Positions 1-9,147 of a DNA stretch of 23,236 bases are shown in pieces; position 1 is the stretch's first letter, and each line of letters begins with the position of its first letter. Below the pieces are notes generated by a model. That model was given only the letters and a program-made list of their open reading frames with translations, was not told where the DNA came from and searched no databases. Made by a program: the position numbers and the translations under genes. The DNA is from Isoetes engelmannii (lineage: Eukaryota > Streptophyta > Lycopodiopsida > Isoetales > Isoetaceae): assembly GCA_011763485.2 (NCBI GenBank), contig JAANSK020250273.1, positions 1 to 23,236 of the forward strand, written 5' to 3'.

Positions 1-1
1 T

Positions 2-407
2 GAGCATCCCAAGTATTATGGACTTGCTCCATATGATCCTAAGCTTGATTTGAAGGAAGGCCAATATTTAATCGTCACCAGACGAAGAGATTTATCCTAT
101 TTGGTTATTGCCTCACGAACATTTGTAGGGAACCTAAAAACAAAAAACAGAAACAAGGTGCAAGTGGAATGGTGGCGGCCACTGTGTGGACATGGAGCCA
201 TCTCTGATAAAGAGCGCTACAAAGATTGTTTTAAATAAGCAATGGAAGTTGAATGCAGGTGATCCAACCCAATGGGTGGAAATAAAATCTGTGTTGATGT
301 CATGGAACCCCAGAAAGGGCGAGGTGAATCCGAGAAAGAGGTCCATGAAGCTTCCACTATCTAGAAAGAAGTTACTAGAAAAGATAGTCGAACAAGGAAA
401 AGACTGA
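2..407 (+). pseudogene. Frameshifted fragment of an unrecognised plant protein, open at the left edge
   Basis: A reading frame is already open at base 2 and runs to a TAA at 236-238. A second frame, open from before 186, continues to 405-407. The first frame contains the patch KVQVEWWRPL and ends near RYKDCF. The second resumes with KQWKLNAGDPTQWVEIKSVL and a basic tail. The two parts read like one protein split by a single frameshift near 225-240: the frame changes inside a Y-x-x-C-F / Q-W-K patch and both halves are rich in Trp, Lys and Arg. I do not recognise the family and assign no function. It could be the 3' end of a host gene or the tail of an older transposon. Nothing ties it to the LINE downstream. 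Confidence 0.4.
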
Positions 408-625
408 AACGAGAGTCTTACTTTCATTGTAATACTACTTTCAATGCATCAAACTTTCATTGTAATCTTGCTTTCATTGCAGTAAAATCTTACTTTCAGT
501 GTATGAGTATCTTAGTCTTGTTATCGATGAATGTAAATGGCTTGTGAAATTAAGAGTTAACTTTTAAATTGAGACCTGTTAGAATTAAGGCTGATAGTAA
601 AATTTCGTTTAGAATAATATAATAA
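408..625. other. AT-rich spacer with a repeated CTTTCATTG motif
   Basis: No gene is supported here. The 9-mer CTTTCATTG or a one-base variant occurs five times, at about 421, 438, 454, 471 and 495, with spacings of 16 to 24 bases. This looks like a decayed short tandem array, or the 3' trailer of the preceding fragment. The rest is unremarkable AT-rich sequence. Confidence 0.5.
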
Positions 626-769
626 GTAGTTACATAAAATCTCACATTGTGGAAAATGGGGTTGCGCCTATTTGTAGTTACATAAAGTCTCACACTGTTG
701 AAAATGGGGTTGTCACTATTTGTAGTTACATAAAATCTTACACTGTTGAAAATGGGGTTGTCCCAATTT
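626..769 (+). repeat. Three tandem 48-bp units upstream of LINE ORF1
   Basis: Units begin at 626, 674 and 722 with GTAGTTACATAAA and run through GAAAATGGGGTTG. A fourth unit would begin at 770 but stops after GTAG. The units differ at only a few positions each. The array lies about 100 bases before the first LINE ORF1 codons, so it may be part of the LINE 5' untranslated region. Monomer arrays form the promoter in some mammalian L1 families; whether this one does is unknown. A minus-strand ORF over the array with a 16-residue repeat is a by-product of the 48-bp period. Confidence 0.85.
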
Positions 770-872
770 GTAGAGTTCAAAATCAAGAATAATTTCAAAA
801 TAGTGAAATCGTGGTTCAAAGCCAGAATTCAGAGGTATTCCTACACTCAAACACCAGTTTGTTCCTGATCGA

Positions 873-2677
873 TTGAGAGAGTTAGAAAGTAGAGTCGTGA
901 TTGGATGTATTAGGCATGAAGGGGTTAAGCTTAATGTGATTAGAACTGAACTCAATAAAATGGATAAAAATCTCGACATTAAAGGCTTATACTGGCTGGA
1001 TTTCCCATTCTTTGTGGTGGAATGTGGAAATAATAGCTCGGTTCAATCCCTATTGAAGCAAGGAACTATTTTTAAAGCCAATACTCAGTTCTATTTCCAA
1101 AAATGGAATGCAAAGTTTGATCCTCAAAATCTGGAAAAGCTTTTCCACCTCGCAACTTGTTCTTTGCAAGGCCTTAGCCCAATATACTGACATGAAGACA
1201 TTTTCAAAATTTGAAGGAGTGGGAGAATACACTGGATGGGAGGCAGTCCCGGAAAGAGCTCCTAAAGTCTGGGTTCAACCAGACATTTTAGGAAAAATTC
1301 CAAGCAATGTGGAATACAAGGATTTTTATGAACAAACTAAAACCTTGAAATTGAGTTGGTATGGTTTACCAGCTCCATGTAACATATGTGGTCTAAGGCT
1401 ACATGGAGGAGGAGTCTGTAAGGGGACTTGGGTGAAACAGAAACAAAATCAGATAATTGAACTCAATCTAAATCAGGGGAGCAGAAGTAACCCTGTGAGC
1501 TCAGATCCCCACAGAAAGGATAAGGAAAAAGACAAAGAGGCATGGACCCCAGTAAACAGCAAATCCACGAGGAAAAATAAAAATGGTAGTGCTTATAAAA
1601 GAGAAAGCTAGGGAAAACAGGAAAGCTCAGGAAAATGAGAAGATTGGAAGATGAAAACAGAGGAAGGAATGGAAGCAGAAAGTACAACATGAAAAGCTAG
1701 CCAGTAAAATCAAAGTCCTTGTGAATCCAGTTGGCCAGAGTGTGACAGAAGAAGTCAACGACCCTATAAGCCCAATGGACAAAAACAAGAACAACTGGAA
1801 GGGGAAAGATGTAATGCAGCAGAATAGTTTATTCATTACACCTGCTCATCTGGCAAGAAGTAATAGGTTGATCATTAATGAGCCAACCATGCCACCTGTC
1901 AACGAATACCCTGACACCTCAGATTTAGATAGGTCCATATTAGGGGGGACCCACCTAAATAAAGGAGAAGGTTCCTATGCTGTGAAGGATCTGATCCCAA
2001 ATGCCATGGATTTTTCTACTCCAACGGTGAAAATCCTTGAATTTTTTGTCATTTTATTGTTTGCCATGGAGAATAAAGAAAAAGAGAAAGACATGGAAAT
2101 TGAATGTGTTCCAAATACCCTGCAGACTTTCAGACTCCTGCTAACAGGCAGGAGGACAAGGAGGAGATAAAATATAGGTTTTACTAGGTCCCCCATGGAA
2201 GACTTGGACCTTATTATGGATACCATAAATAATTCAGAAGAAGGTGGAACAGAAGAACTAAACTTCTCGAGTTTAGAAGAAGAGGAAGGAGGATCCATTG
2301 ACCTTATAAGTCCTACTCAACCAAGCCAAGGGGTGGATCCATCCATTGACCTTATAAGTCCTACTCAACTAGGACAAGGGTTGGAACTTAATGAGGGGCA
2401 CTGTCTTCTAAGTCCAAATGGCCCAGATTTGGAGAAATCCAATGACGTGCTAAGACCATTTGGCCAAGAGGTGCAAACCAACTTACTGTCTGGCCTAGAC
2501 TCTGGTCTAATAAGCCCAGATACTTTAACTAAGTTGGATAAAAGAGGACAAAGGAAGGAGAATGAGGAAAAATTTTACACTCCTTTGACAACAAAGAAAG
2601 GACCAAAGAAAGTCCACTTTACCTCTAACACTGCTCTAAACCTTAGGGTACAGGAAAGGAAGAAATATCCAGCCTGA
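873..2677 (+). pseudogene. LINE ORF1, gag-like RNA-binding protein (broken)
   Basis: The N-terminal part (873-1190) has the pattern of plant DUF4283 domains: VVIGCIRHEG near the start, then a hydrophobic core and FQKWNAKFDP. A frameshift before 1190 moves the reading to 1108-1611, where PCNICGLRLHGGGVC gives exact C-x2-C-x4-H-x4-C zinc-knuckle spacing (about 1378-1420). Another frameshift lies between 1611 and 1721. The frame then continues from 1721 to a single in-frame TAA at 2168-2170 and on from 2171 to the stop at 2675-2677. The C-terminal third is acidic and Ser/Pro-rich, with a duplicated SIDLISPTQ peptide. In this family the protein binds the LINE RNA as part of the retrotransposition particle. 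The start at 873 is not certain; an ATG is not obvious and the frame is open upstream. Confidence 0.75.
2293..2388 (+). repeat. 48-bp tandem duplication inside LINE ORF1
   Basis: The sequence beginning ATCCATTGACCTTATAAG at 2293 is repeated at 2341, a period of 48 bases, so it encodes two in-frame 16-residue units beginning SIDLISPTQ. Weaker echoes of the LISP core follow downstream (LLSPNG, LISPDT). The duplication keeps the frame. Confidence 0.85.
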
Positions 2678-2679
2678 TG
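2675..2679 (+). promoter_or_regulatory. ORF1 stop / ORF2 start overlap (TGATG)
   Basis: The TGA that ends ORF1 (2675-2677) shares its last A with the ATG of ORF2 (2677-2679). The ATG is immediately followed by the conserved endonuclease start KIVIWNMRG, so it is very likely the true ORF2 start. Overlaps of this kind are known to support stop-coupled reinitiation in the insect LINE SART1. That the same mechanism is used here is inference. Confidence 0.7.
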
Positions 2680-3366
2680 AAGATAGTGATATGGAATATG
2701 AGGGGGATTAAAGTCCCCCTCAAAAGGAAAAGAGCATTGATTGCTCTTAGGGAAATGAAAGCAGATATAGTTCTCATGCAGGAGCACAGATTACCAACTT
2801 TTGAGGCATAAAGATTAGGCTCTTGGATAATGCCTAATGGTGACTCGATATGGTCCCCAGCAGATGGGACCAAAGGATGGATCTGTATGGTCTGGAAGTA
2901 TTATAAGTGCAGTAAAATTTTTTGCCATCCTTCTGGCAGGTGGACAGCGGCAAGCCTAGAAAAAGGGAAAGAGAAGACATGTATAGTCAATGTTTATGCC
3001 TCAACTGAACCAAGTGAAAGGGAGGAACATTGGAAACAAATCAATCAGTGGATTATGGACAACAAACCTAAGAACATCTTGTTATCTGGGGATTTCAACA
3101 ATACCCCAGTATGGGATCAAAAACTAGGAAAGATTGAACATGTCAAAAAAAGAGAAGGTCGCTTGGGATATACTGATGGCTCACTTTAGTTATATCCCCC
3201 CCCCCACCTCGAGTACTTTCTCCTGGTGCAACAAAAGAAAGGATGAGCAGAGAACATATTGCTTATTGGACATATACTATATCTGTAATACCTCTTTGCT
3301 AGAATGGGATAATCTGTTTGTCACATGTGATAATGGGAATTCCATCTCTGATCACTATCCCCAGGT
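2677..3366 (+). other. APE-type endonuclease domain of LINE ORF2
   Basis: Motifs of the exonuclease-endonuclease-phosphatase fold appear in order: IWNMRG with the metal-site Asn, MQEHR with the catalytic Glu, VNVYA, LSGDFNNTP with the catalytic Asp/Asn, and, after the frameshift near 3150-3189, ISDHYP carrying the C-terminal SDH motif. A stop at 2809 lies between the first two motifs and the rest. A run of ten C residues near 3197 is in the region of the frame change and is a plausible slippage site. Confidence 0.8.
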
Positions 3367-4049
3367 TTTGGAGAATAGAGTTGTTGCAAACAAAAAGGGA
3401 TCTAATATTCCTTTCAAGTTTAATACTGGTTTTCTCCATAAGAAGAAATTCTGTGAGGAATTCAACTATTTTTATACTACCCTTCCTACTGCAAAAATAG
3501 AGTCAATGAAGGATTTCATTCAAAAACTTAAAGTGATCAAGGACTGGGTGAAAAAATGGGGTAAGGATTGTTCTGCCAAGAAGAGGAAAGAAAAACATGA
3601 TTTATACATTGAGATGAAGGGTATCAGGAGCAAATTGTTTCTGGACAAAGATAACTCTGCTCTACAGTTAAAGGAAGAGGATCTTGAAAGGAAGATTAAA
3701 ATGGTGGAGTGTGAAGCTAAAGCCTTGGCTGTTAGAAGTAGATGTAGTTTCATTAATGAAATGGACAAAGGGAACCCTGCCTTCTTCTTCAGAACTGCAA
3801 AAAACAGAGTAATAAAAAATGACTTGGTCAAAGTAAAGGATACAGAGGGCAAGTTAGTGGAAGACCAAAAGCACATTGAAGATCTCTTTTACAAGGAATA
3901 TGCAAACCTGTTCAGGGAACACAAAGTTCCAGAAGATGAGCTATCAGAATTTTTTAAGGAGATCCAACCCGAGTCTGATAAGATAAAGGATGAGGAGTTA
4001 TTAATAGCTCCAAGTGAGATGGAGATTTGGGATACTCTTAAATCTATGA

Positions 4050-4890
4050 ACAAGGGTAAGAGTTCGGGTCCTGATGGGTTTCAGCCTGAGCTCTATGTTG
4101 AAGTTTGGGAACTCATGAAGGAAGACTTGGTAATCTTCTTCCAAGGGGCCTGGAGGGCGAAAAGAGTGCATTCAACTATCAATGCAGGGCACATAGCTTT
4201 AATTCCTAAGGTAGACAACCCTATGCAGATAGGAGACTGGAGGCCTATCACCTTAACTAACACCGGCTACAAGGTATTAGCTAAGATTATGGCAAATAGG
4301 ATGAAAATGATTCTCAATAAGATTATCAGCCCCTGCCAATCAACATTCCTTCCTCAAAGAAACATATTGGATAATTACATAGGAGCAAGTGAAGGCCTTC
4401 ATTGGAATAGATTGACAGATCAAAGGTGTATACTATTAAAATTGGATTTCAAGAGAGCCTATGACACAATCAGTTGGAAGTTCTTGGAAAAAGCCATGGC
4501 TTGGTTAGGATTTCCAGAGAATGTGTACAAGAAGGTATGGAGCTTTAACATCTCAGCTTCTTCTGCCTTGATTATTAATGGATCCCCCTCGAAAACTTTT
4601 AGATGTCAGAGAGGGGTTAGGCAGGGATGCCCTCTGGCTCCCTACCTGTTTCTGATTGTAGCAAAAATGGTGATCATACTAGTAATTGGGATGCAGGAAA
4701 AAGGGGAAATCAACAGTCTTAAACTCCCACAGAACTAAGGCAACTTCACTAATATGCAATATGCAAATGATACATTTGCATTCCTCAAGCAAGGAGACAA
4801 CAGCCTTATTCACTTCTTAAAAGCCATGGACAGATTTGGGAAAGTGGCAGGAGTATTACTAAACAGAGCAAAGTGTGCAATTATTCTTGA
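4050..4890 (+). other. Reverse transcriptase domain of LINE ORF2, active site mutated
   Basis: The blocks SSGPDGFQPELY, LIPKVDNP, DWRPITLTN, FLPQRNILDN, LKLDFKRAYD (motif A, Asp codon at 4444-4446), RGVRQGCPLAP (motif B, 4610-4642), and QYANDTFAF (motif C, 4757-4783) occur in the usual order, followed by GVLLNRAKC (motif D). In motif C the usual YADD reads YAND (codon AAT at 4766-4768), which replaces one of the metal-binding aspartates. A TAA at 4736-4738 separates motifs B and C in the same frame. Confidence 0.9.
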
Positions 4891-5861
4891 CTCTTAGGAA
4901 AGGGAATAAAAGTCCTTAATAAGGGTAGTGCCACATCCATCCTTGGAATTCCTCTTGCCCATAATAGCTCCTTGCATGGTCTCTAGGAACCAATTATGTC
5001 CAGAATTAAGAAGAAGCTACATATGTACCCCCTCGACTCTGTCTTTAGCAGGTAGAGTGGAGATTGCCAATGCTGTAATAGGAAGCACCCATCTCTGCCA
5101 TTAGGAAATTTATTTGGCAAGGTTCATACAAAGTGGCTTGGTCAGATTTGATCAAATCAAAGAAGGAGGGGGGACTTGGATATAAGGATTTGTTCATTCA
5201 AGCCCAGGCCTTAGCTGCAAAGCTGATATGGAGGGATCTTCATAATAGTGACCCATCCCCTGCAACCAAATTGATCCAATATTGGATTACTGAATCACAC
5301 CCAGCAGGCAGCTACACCCTTAAACATGAGCTACCTGACTCAGCTTTTTTCCAATTTTCACCAGGAGCTGGCACATCCAATACTCTCAGGAGAATTATAG
5401 AGGCATGGAACAATGCATTATTGTGCTTCAGACCTCCACAAATTGATGCCAGATGTAAAGACATTAATTTTTTCTGGCACCCTGATCTAGCTTCAGAAGG
5501 GATTGGGTGTCTAGCTTTCCAGCATCCATAAAAATACATGCAATGGAATAGAGCAGGTATAAGGAGGATTGAGGATCTTAGAAAAGATGGCAGATGGATT
5601 ACAAGGGAAGAATTCAAAGATAGAACCAAAGATTCTGAAATTGACAAAAAGATCTATAAACTAGTGATGGACACAGTAGGGGAGCATAACCAGTTGAGTA
5701 TGAACTCTAATCAGTGGCAGCTCAACAGTAAGGAATGCTATTCTGTTAGAGAAATTTACAGGGCTCTCATATCCAAAAAGCCATACCGTGCAAATGGATT
5801 ATAGAATTGTGAGGAAGAGGTTTTGGCAAAGACATGTGCAGCAGGATGGCCAATCTACACT

Positions 5862-6040
5862 GCACAGAAAATAAAAACTTTCAGCTGGTTAGCAATTCAT
5901 CAGGGTTTACCTACTAAGGCAATGATTGCTAAATATGATGCTAAGACATCTAAATTTTGCTCATTATGTGGACATAAAGAAACTTCAAATCATATCTTCA
6001 CATGCCCCTGGCTGACAGAATTTTGGAGCTGGATTTCTCA
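5862..6040 (+). other. zf-RVT zinc-binding domain of LINE ORF2
   Basis: The segment reads KIKTFSWLAIHQGLPTK, then CSLCGHKETSNHIFTCPW and FWSWI. This is the zf-RVT pattern that follows the reverse transcriptase in plant LINEs: K-x-x-x-F-x-WLA, then C-x2-C, then E-x3-H-x-F-x-x-C, then W. All four Cys/His ligands are present here. Confidence 0.85.
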
Positions 6041-6340
6041 AATAAACCAAGGAGCTCCAGATGAAGATAATTTACTTAACTTCTGGAAAACAGGGGACAA
6101 AATGGTGAACACTACAAGGGCAATAAGTGGCTGGGTGGTATGGCTTCACATAAACAGAGTTACCATAAACTTGAACCCCCTCCTCTATGAGTTGGCTGAA
6201 ATGCATGTTCTTAAACCTTCTTGAGATTTCAGCACTGGCACATAATCTCATGAAAGGGAAAAAGAGGGACCCTTCCTGAGAAAGAATAGGAAGATATCAT
6301 GGTTCTTATGAATTTTTTACCTTAAATCTAACTGTTTTTT

Positions 6341-6733
6341 ATGATGTCTTACACAGAGGAGCAGAGAAGGCTTAGTAAGCAGGAGAGTTCAGCTCGGATG
6401 ATGGAGGAAGCAGCCAATTCAGATGATGAGGATACCAAGATTGATACAACAGAGGTAGCAGATACTTTAATCTTGCTGAAACAGGAAATGATTCACGCAA
6501 TGGCCATCAAAAAGTTCTTGGACAGGAGAGAGATTTGGCTCCACAATGACCTAAAGCCTTCTTTTGAGGTCTTATTCCATAAGTGGCAACATAAAAGAGA
6601 AGCCCGTGTTCTACTGCTGATGGACTTCACAAACTTCACAATCAAAGATCTAGACAGGATGCTCAACATATTTGGAAGACAGACTGTTGCAGATCTCACT
6701 ATCCGAGATTTGGTAGATGCTTGGAACAGTTAG
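6341..6733 (+). CDS. Unrecognised 130-residue ORF between LINE zf-RVT and A-rich tail
   Basis: An uninterrupted ATG-initiated frame of 130 residues starts MMSYTEEQRRLSKQESSARM, with an acidic stretch (SDDEDTKID) near residues 27-36 and a helical, charged C-terminal half (KWQHKREARVLLLMDF). I recognise no family. It lies 116 bases after the broken ORF2 in another frame and before the A-rich tail at 6950. Downstream, the frame reading NLDLFYKDGKPFEYTRDGI then PYYVFPLNEIQKQ (about 6845-6940) also looks coding and may be a frameshifted continuation. It could be a third LINE ORF, a captured host exon, or an older element into which the LINE inserted. The absence of stops, compared with the battered ORF2, is notable but may be chance. 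Confidence 0.4.
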   Translation: MMSYTEEQRRLSKQESSARMMEEAANSDDEDTKIDTTEVADTLILLKQEMIHAMAIKKFLDRREIWLHNDLKPSFEVLFHKWQHKREARVLLLMDFTNFTIKDLDRMLNIFGRQTVADLTIRDLVDAWNS

Positions 6734-6949
6734 TAACTTAAGGATCCTTTATGGACCAAGTCTATTTATGGGCTGGTTATATCAGCTATATAAATCTCGA
6801 TGTAGCTTAATATGGTTTCTGGATCCATTTTATAAGGACCAGATCCAAATTTGGACTTGTTTTACAAGGATGGGAAGCCTTTTGAATATACCAGGGATGG
6901 TATACCCTACTATGTATTTCCTTTAAATGAAATACAAAAACAACCTTGC

Positions 6950-6976
6950 CCTCAAAAAAATAAAAATAAAATTACA
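6950..6976 (+). other. A-rich tail, likely LINE 3' end
   Basis: The stretch CTCAAAAAAATAAAAATAAAA follows the last coding-like sequence. Plant L1 elements end in poly(A) or short A-rich repeats. No matching short duplication was found upstream to confirm the insertion boundary. Confidence 0.5.
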
Positions 6977-7608
6977 ACATATCCTTGAAAAACCACATAT
7001 CCGCGACGTATTTTTTTCTTAACAAACTTCAAAAAAACAACCCGTGTTTTGTTTTTACTGTTGTTTTCAACTGTTTAGGGTGGTTGTGACAGGAAGAATT
7101 AGGATAGTCAATATGGATTCACCTTAAACTAATCATTATTGCAATTATTCTAAGCTTCATGGACTATTCTTTTTATGTTACTATCTGTAACATATATTTC
7201 TTATTTTAAACATTAAAATAATTTCATCTTTAAAATATTCGCCTTGGCGTTTATTCTACACGTCGCCTGCCATAATTATTGAATTACGAATGCTTTTGTC
7301 CTGATATTTCGCTCCTTGTTTTGTATATTCATGGTAGAAAAGATCACAATGGCGATCTTCTACACCTTTATCGTGAATACTGAAGTAGAGATGATATTTC
7401 AGTATAAGCTAAAAGCCAGGCTTATTTTAGGGATGTTAACATTGACTATAAGTGAAGCATATTATTTTGTGATTATTGAGTGTTTTGAAGGCTTTCTTGC
7501 TTCTAGGAGACTATAATTCACAAACTACTCTATATATGCATGCTGCAAGCTATCTGAAGCAAAATGAGACTGTATTTTTTCTCAAATTAATGAATTGGTG
7601 CTTATTAG
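6977..7608. other. Intergenic stretch, no gene supported
   Basis: AT-rich sequence with no recognisable coding region. A frame of 66 codons at 7316-7516 starts from a non-ATG or poor context and has no recognisable motif; I do not call it. Confidence 0.5.
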
Positions 7609-8125
7609 TTTAATAATGAGTAGAATGAGACTACCTATACCATATATGATGCATGTTTATGCACAAGAAGAAAGATATTGTGTCCGACACAGTGCATGCT
7701 TAGAGTTAAATAAGAGTTCAAGGTATCTGGTACAACCATAAGAACAATTATCAACCCAACAAACTCGGACACCCTTATGAAGTTATATCTTTTACTTGTT
7801 AGACAAGTTGGAGTAACTATAAATATGGATTTGGGATACCATTTAAATGTCTGGTGGATATTGCGGCCAAGGACATCCAAGAGCAGACGACTGACAAGTA
7901 TAAAACCTCACCCTAAAAACTGGAAAGACTTATTTTAATCGAGCTTTCTCTATGGAGCTTTGGACATGGCTTTAATGGGGCTAATAGGGTTTGTTGGTGT
8001 CGTATTTGCAGATTCAATGGTGTTCCTTACCTGATACTACCACCCAGATTTGTGCAGAGATCTGAGAGATTCGAGTTTCCTAACAGGATTTGCTGCCATT
8101 TAGGTTTATCATTTAGGTTTGTCAG
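7609..8125 (+). repeat. Dispersed repeat family A, copy 1 (about 517 bp)
   Basis: This segment is closely similar along its whole length to 9148-9664, in the same orientation and exactly 1539 bases upstream, with a few balanced indels. It starts at TTTAATAATGAGTAGAATGAG and ends at GTCAG. It contains a short coding-like patch, YGFGIPFKCLVDIAAKDIQE (about 7825-7885), that is also seen in copy 2, then a stop. A pyrimidine-plus-TTTGCAG sequence at about 8000-8011 resembles a splice acceptor. It may derive from exons of a host gene or an unclassified element. No terminal motif identifies a known transposon. Confidence 0.8.
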
Positions 8126-8366
8126 GATATTATGTTCAAGGATATTATGTTCAAGGATATGATGGGTTCAAATCCCATCCCATAATAGATTGTGTATTCG
8201 ATTTTGCTAATCACATGAGCTGGCATTCTCTTAGTTTTGATGCTTAAAGACAATTATGCTTTGCTTGACTTTTCACAATCTCTTCTCATGGCTTTTAATC
8301 TTCGTGTTTTCTTTGTGTAGCCCCGAAGGGGCCCAAAATTATTTTTATATAACACAAAACATTACA
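8125..8366 (+). repeat. Dispersed repeat family C, copy 1 (SINE-like, tRNA-type B box)
   Basis: It is closely similar to 8638-8863 and both copies end at the same ATTACA. It begins with a 15-bp tandem repeat (GGATATTATGTTCAA at 8125 and 8140, with a third partial at 8155), followed by GATGGGTTCAAATCCCATCCC, which has the shape of a tRNA T-arm. Near the 3' end is GCCCCGAAGGGGC (8320-8332), a 5-bp stem with a 3-base loop. No A box or tRNA 5' half was found, so if it is a tRNA-derived SINE it is truncated at its 5' end. Confidence 0.65.
8161..8181 (+). other. tRNA T-arm / B-box-like hairpin in repeat C copy 1
   Basis: ATGGG (8162-8166), the 7-base loop TTCAAAT and CCCAT (8174-8178) form a perfect 5-bp stem with a 7-base loop, the size of a tRNA T-arm, and GGTTCAAATCC is close to the RNA polymerase III B box. 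In copy 2 the stem is eroded (GACAGATTCAAATCCCAT). No complete tRNA can be folded around it. Confidence 0.4.
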
Positions 8367-8637
8367 GAGAATATACACACATCTACTTCCAGTGAACCAA
8401 TTTTGTTGTGTTGAAGAACTTCATAGAGAACATATTCTTGTTTGGTTGCAGCTTGAACGTTCCGCCTAGTCTTTGCAATGGAGTTTGTACTTTCGTCAAA
8501 AATATGTTTGCCTCTACATCGTCTAATTCAACTGACTATCATCGTAGCCCAATACATGCTACAATTGTAGATGCAGATACAAGTATTGTTGCTATTGAAC
8601 CAACGGCCTCTTTTGAGCATTTCCATCATTGTGTTCC
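8367..8637. other. Spacer between the two family C repeats
   Basis: 271 bases not repeated elsewhere in the window. A frame at 8408-8662 is open for 84 codons (from a TTG) and runs into repeat C copy 2. It includes SIVAIEPTASFEHFHHCV but matches nothing I recognise. It could be sequence that was duplicated around, or a remnant of the host unit between two SINE-like copies. Confidence 0.4.
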
Positions 8638-8863
8638 AAGGATATTATGTTTAAGGATATGACAGATTCAAATCCCATCCCATAATAGATTGTGTATTCG
8701 TTATTGTTAATCACATGGTGGCATTCTCTTAGTTTTGATACTTAAAAACACTTATGCTTTGCTTGACTTTTCACAACCTCTTCTCATGGCGTTTGATCTT
8801 CGTGTTTTTTTTGTGTGTCCCCGAAGGGGCCCAAATATTTTTAGTATAATACAAACTATTACA
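8638..8863 (+). repeat. Dispersed repeat family C, copy 2
   Basis: Direct repeat of 8125-8366, starting CCAAGGATATTATG and ending ATTACA. Most bases match, including AATCCCATCCCATAATAGAT, CTTGACTTTTCACAA and CCCCGAAGGGGCCCAAA. It has one fewer copy of the 15-bp tandem unit. Confidence 0.8.
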
Positions 8864-9147
8864 TCCAACAATTCCAAATTAAATTCCCCCTAAAACTCCC
8901 TTTGGTTTGGGTGCATATTCACATGGGGGGTGATGTAGGGCAAGAAGAGCTATTGGATGGGCATATTCACGACTTATGCCTTGATTTGGACCGTTGATAG
9001 CGATCCTCGCTTGTGGTATATGCTCATACAAATTGTTTATACTGTATAACAAGAATTACAAAATACTATAAGGTTTGAGGTATTGTACTCAATGGTGTTG
9101 ATTTCATACATGTGTTATACTGTTTTAGAGGGTATAAAAAGGGCTAC
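8864..9147. other. Spacer between repeat C copy 2 and repeat A copy 2
   Basis: About 284 bases of AT-rich sequence. I see no gene, RNA or repeat in it. Confidence 0.5.

Larger units (their letters stand above)
2677..6224 (+). pseudogene. LINE ORF2, endonuclease-reverse transcriptase polyprotein (broken)
   Basis: ORF2 would nick target DNA and copy the LINE RNA at the nick (target-primed reverse transcription). Reading starts at ATG 2677. A TAA at 2809-2811 interrupts the endonuclease. A frameshift before 3189 moves to the long frame running to TAA 4736-4738. The same frame continues through the YAND active-site motif to TAG 4895-4897. A further frameshift leads to the frame with FIWQG and KKEGGLGYKD (around 5105-5180), which is interrupted by TAA at 5529-5531 and TAG at 5802-5804 and ends after the zf-RVT domain near 6224. 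The order endonuclease, RT, GGLG linker, zf-RVT matches full-length plant LINE ORF2. Many disruptions indicate a copy that has been neutral for a long time. Confidence 0.85.
626..6976 (+). mobile_element. Decayed plant L1-type LINE (non-LTR retrotransposon)
   Basis: The element carries, in order, a gag-like ORF1 with a CCHC knuckle, an ORF2 with APE-type endonuclease, reverse transcriptase and zf-RVT domains, and an A-rich 3' tail at about 6950-6976. No LTRs are visible. This is the layout of plant L1-clade LINEs. The 3' boundary rests on the A-rich run. The 5' boundary is uncertain: it may lie before the 48-bp tandem units at 626 or after them, and I found no convincing target-site duplication. 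At least six in-frame stops and several frameshifts break the ORFs, and a catalytic Asp of the reverse transcriptase is replaced, so this copy cannot move on its own. Confidence 0.85.

Noticed and set aside
626-769. CRISPR-like array (also 21384-21530)
   Set aside because: Units are directly adjacent with no spacers, and this is a plant nuclear context.
550-819. Minus-strand ORF with a 16-residue repeat (NPIFNSVRFYVTT)
   Set aside because: Explained fully by the 48-bp tandem array on the plus strand; no protein family resemblance.
8320-8332. GCCCCGAAGGGGC as a bacterial-type terminator
   Set aside because: The stem is only 5 bp, it is repeated within family C and the context is a plant genome.
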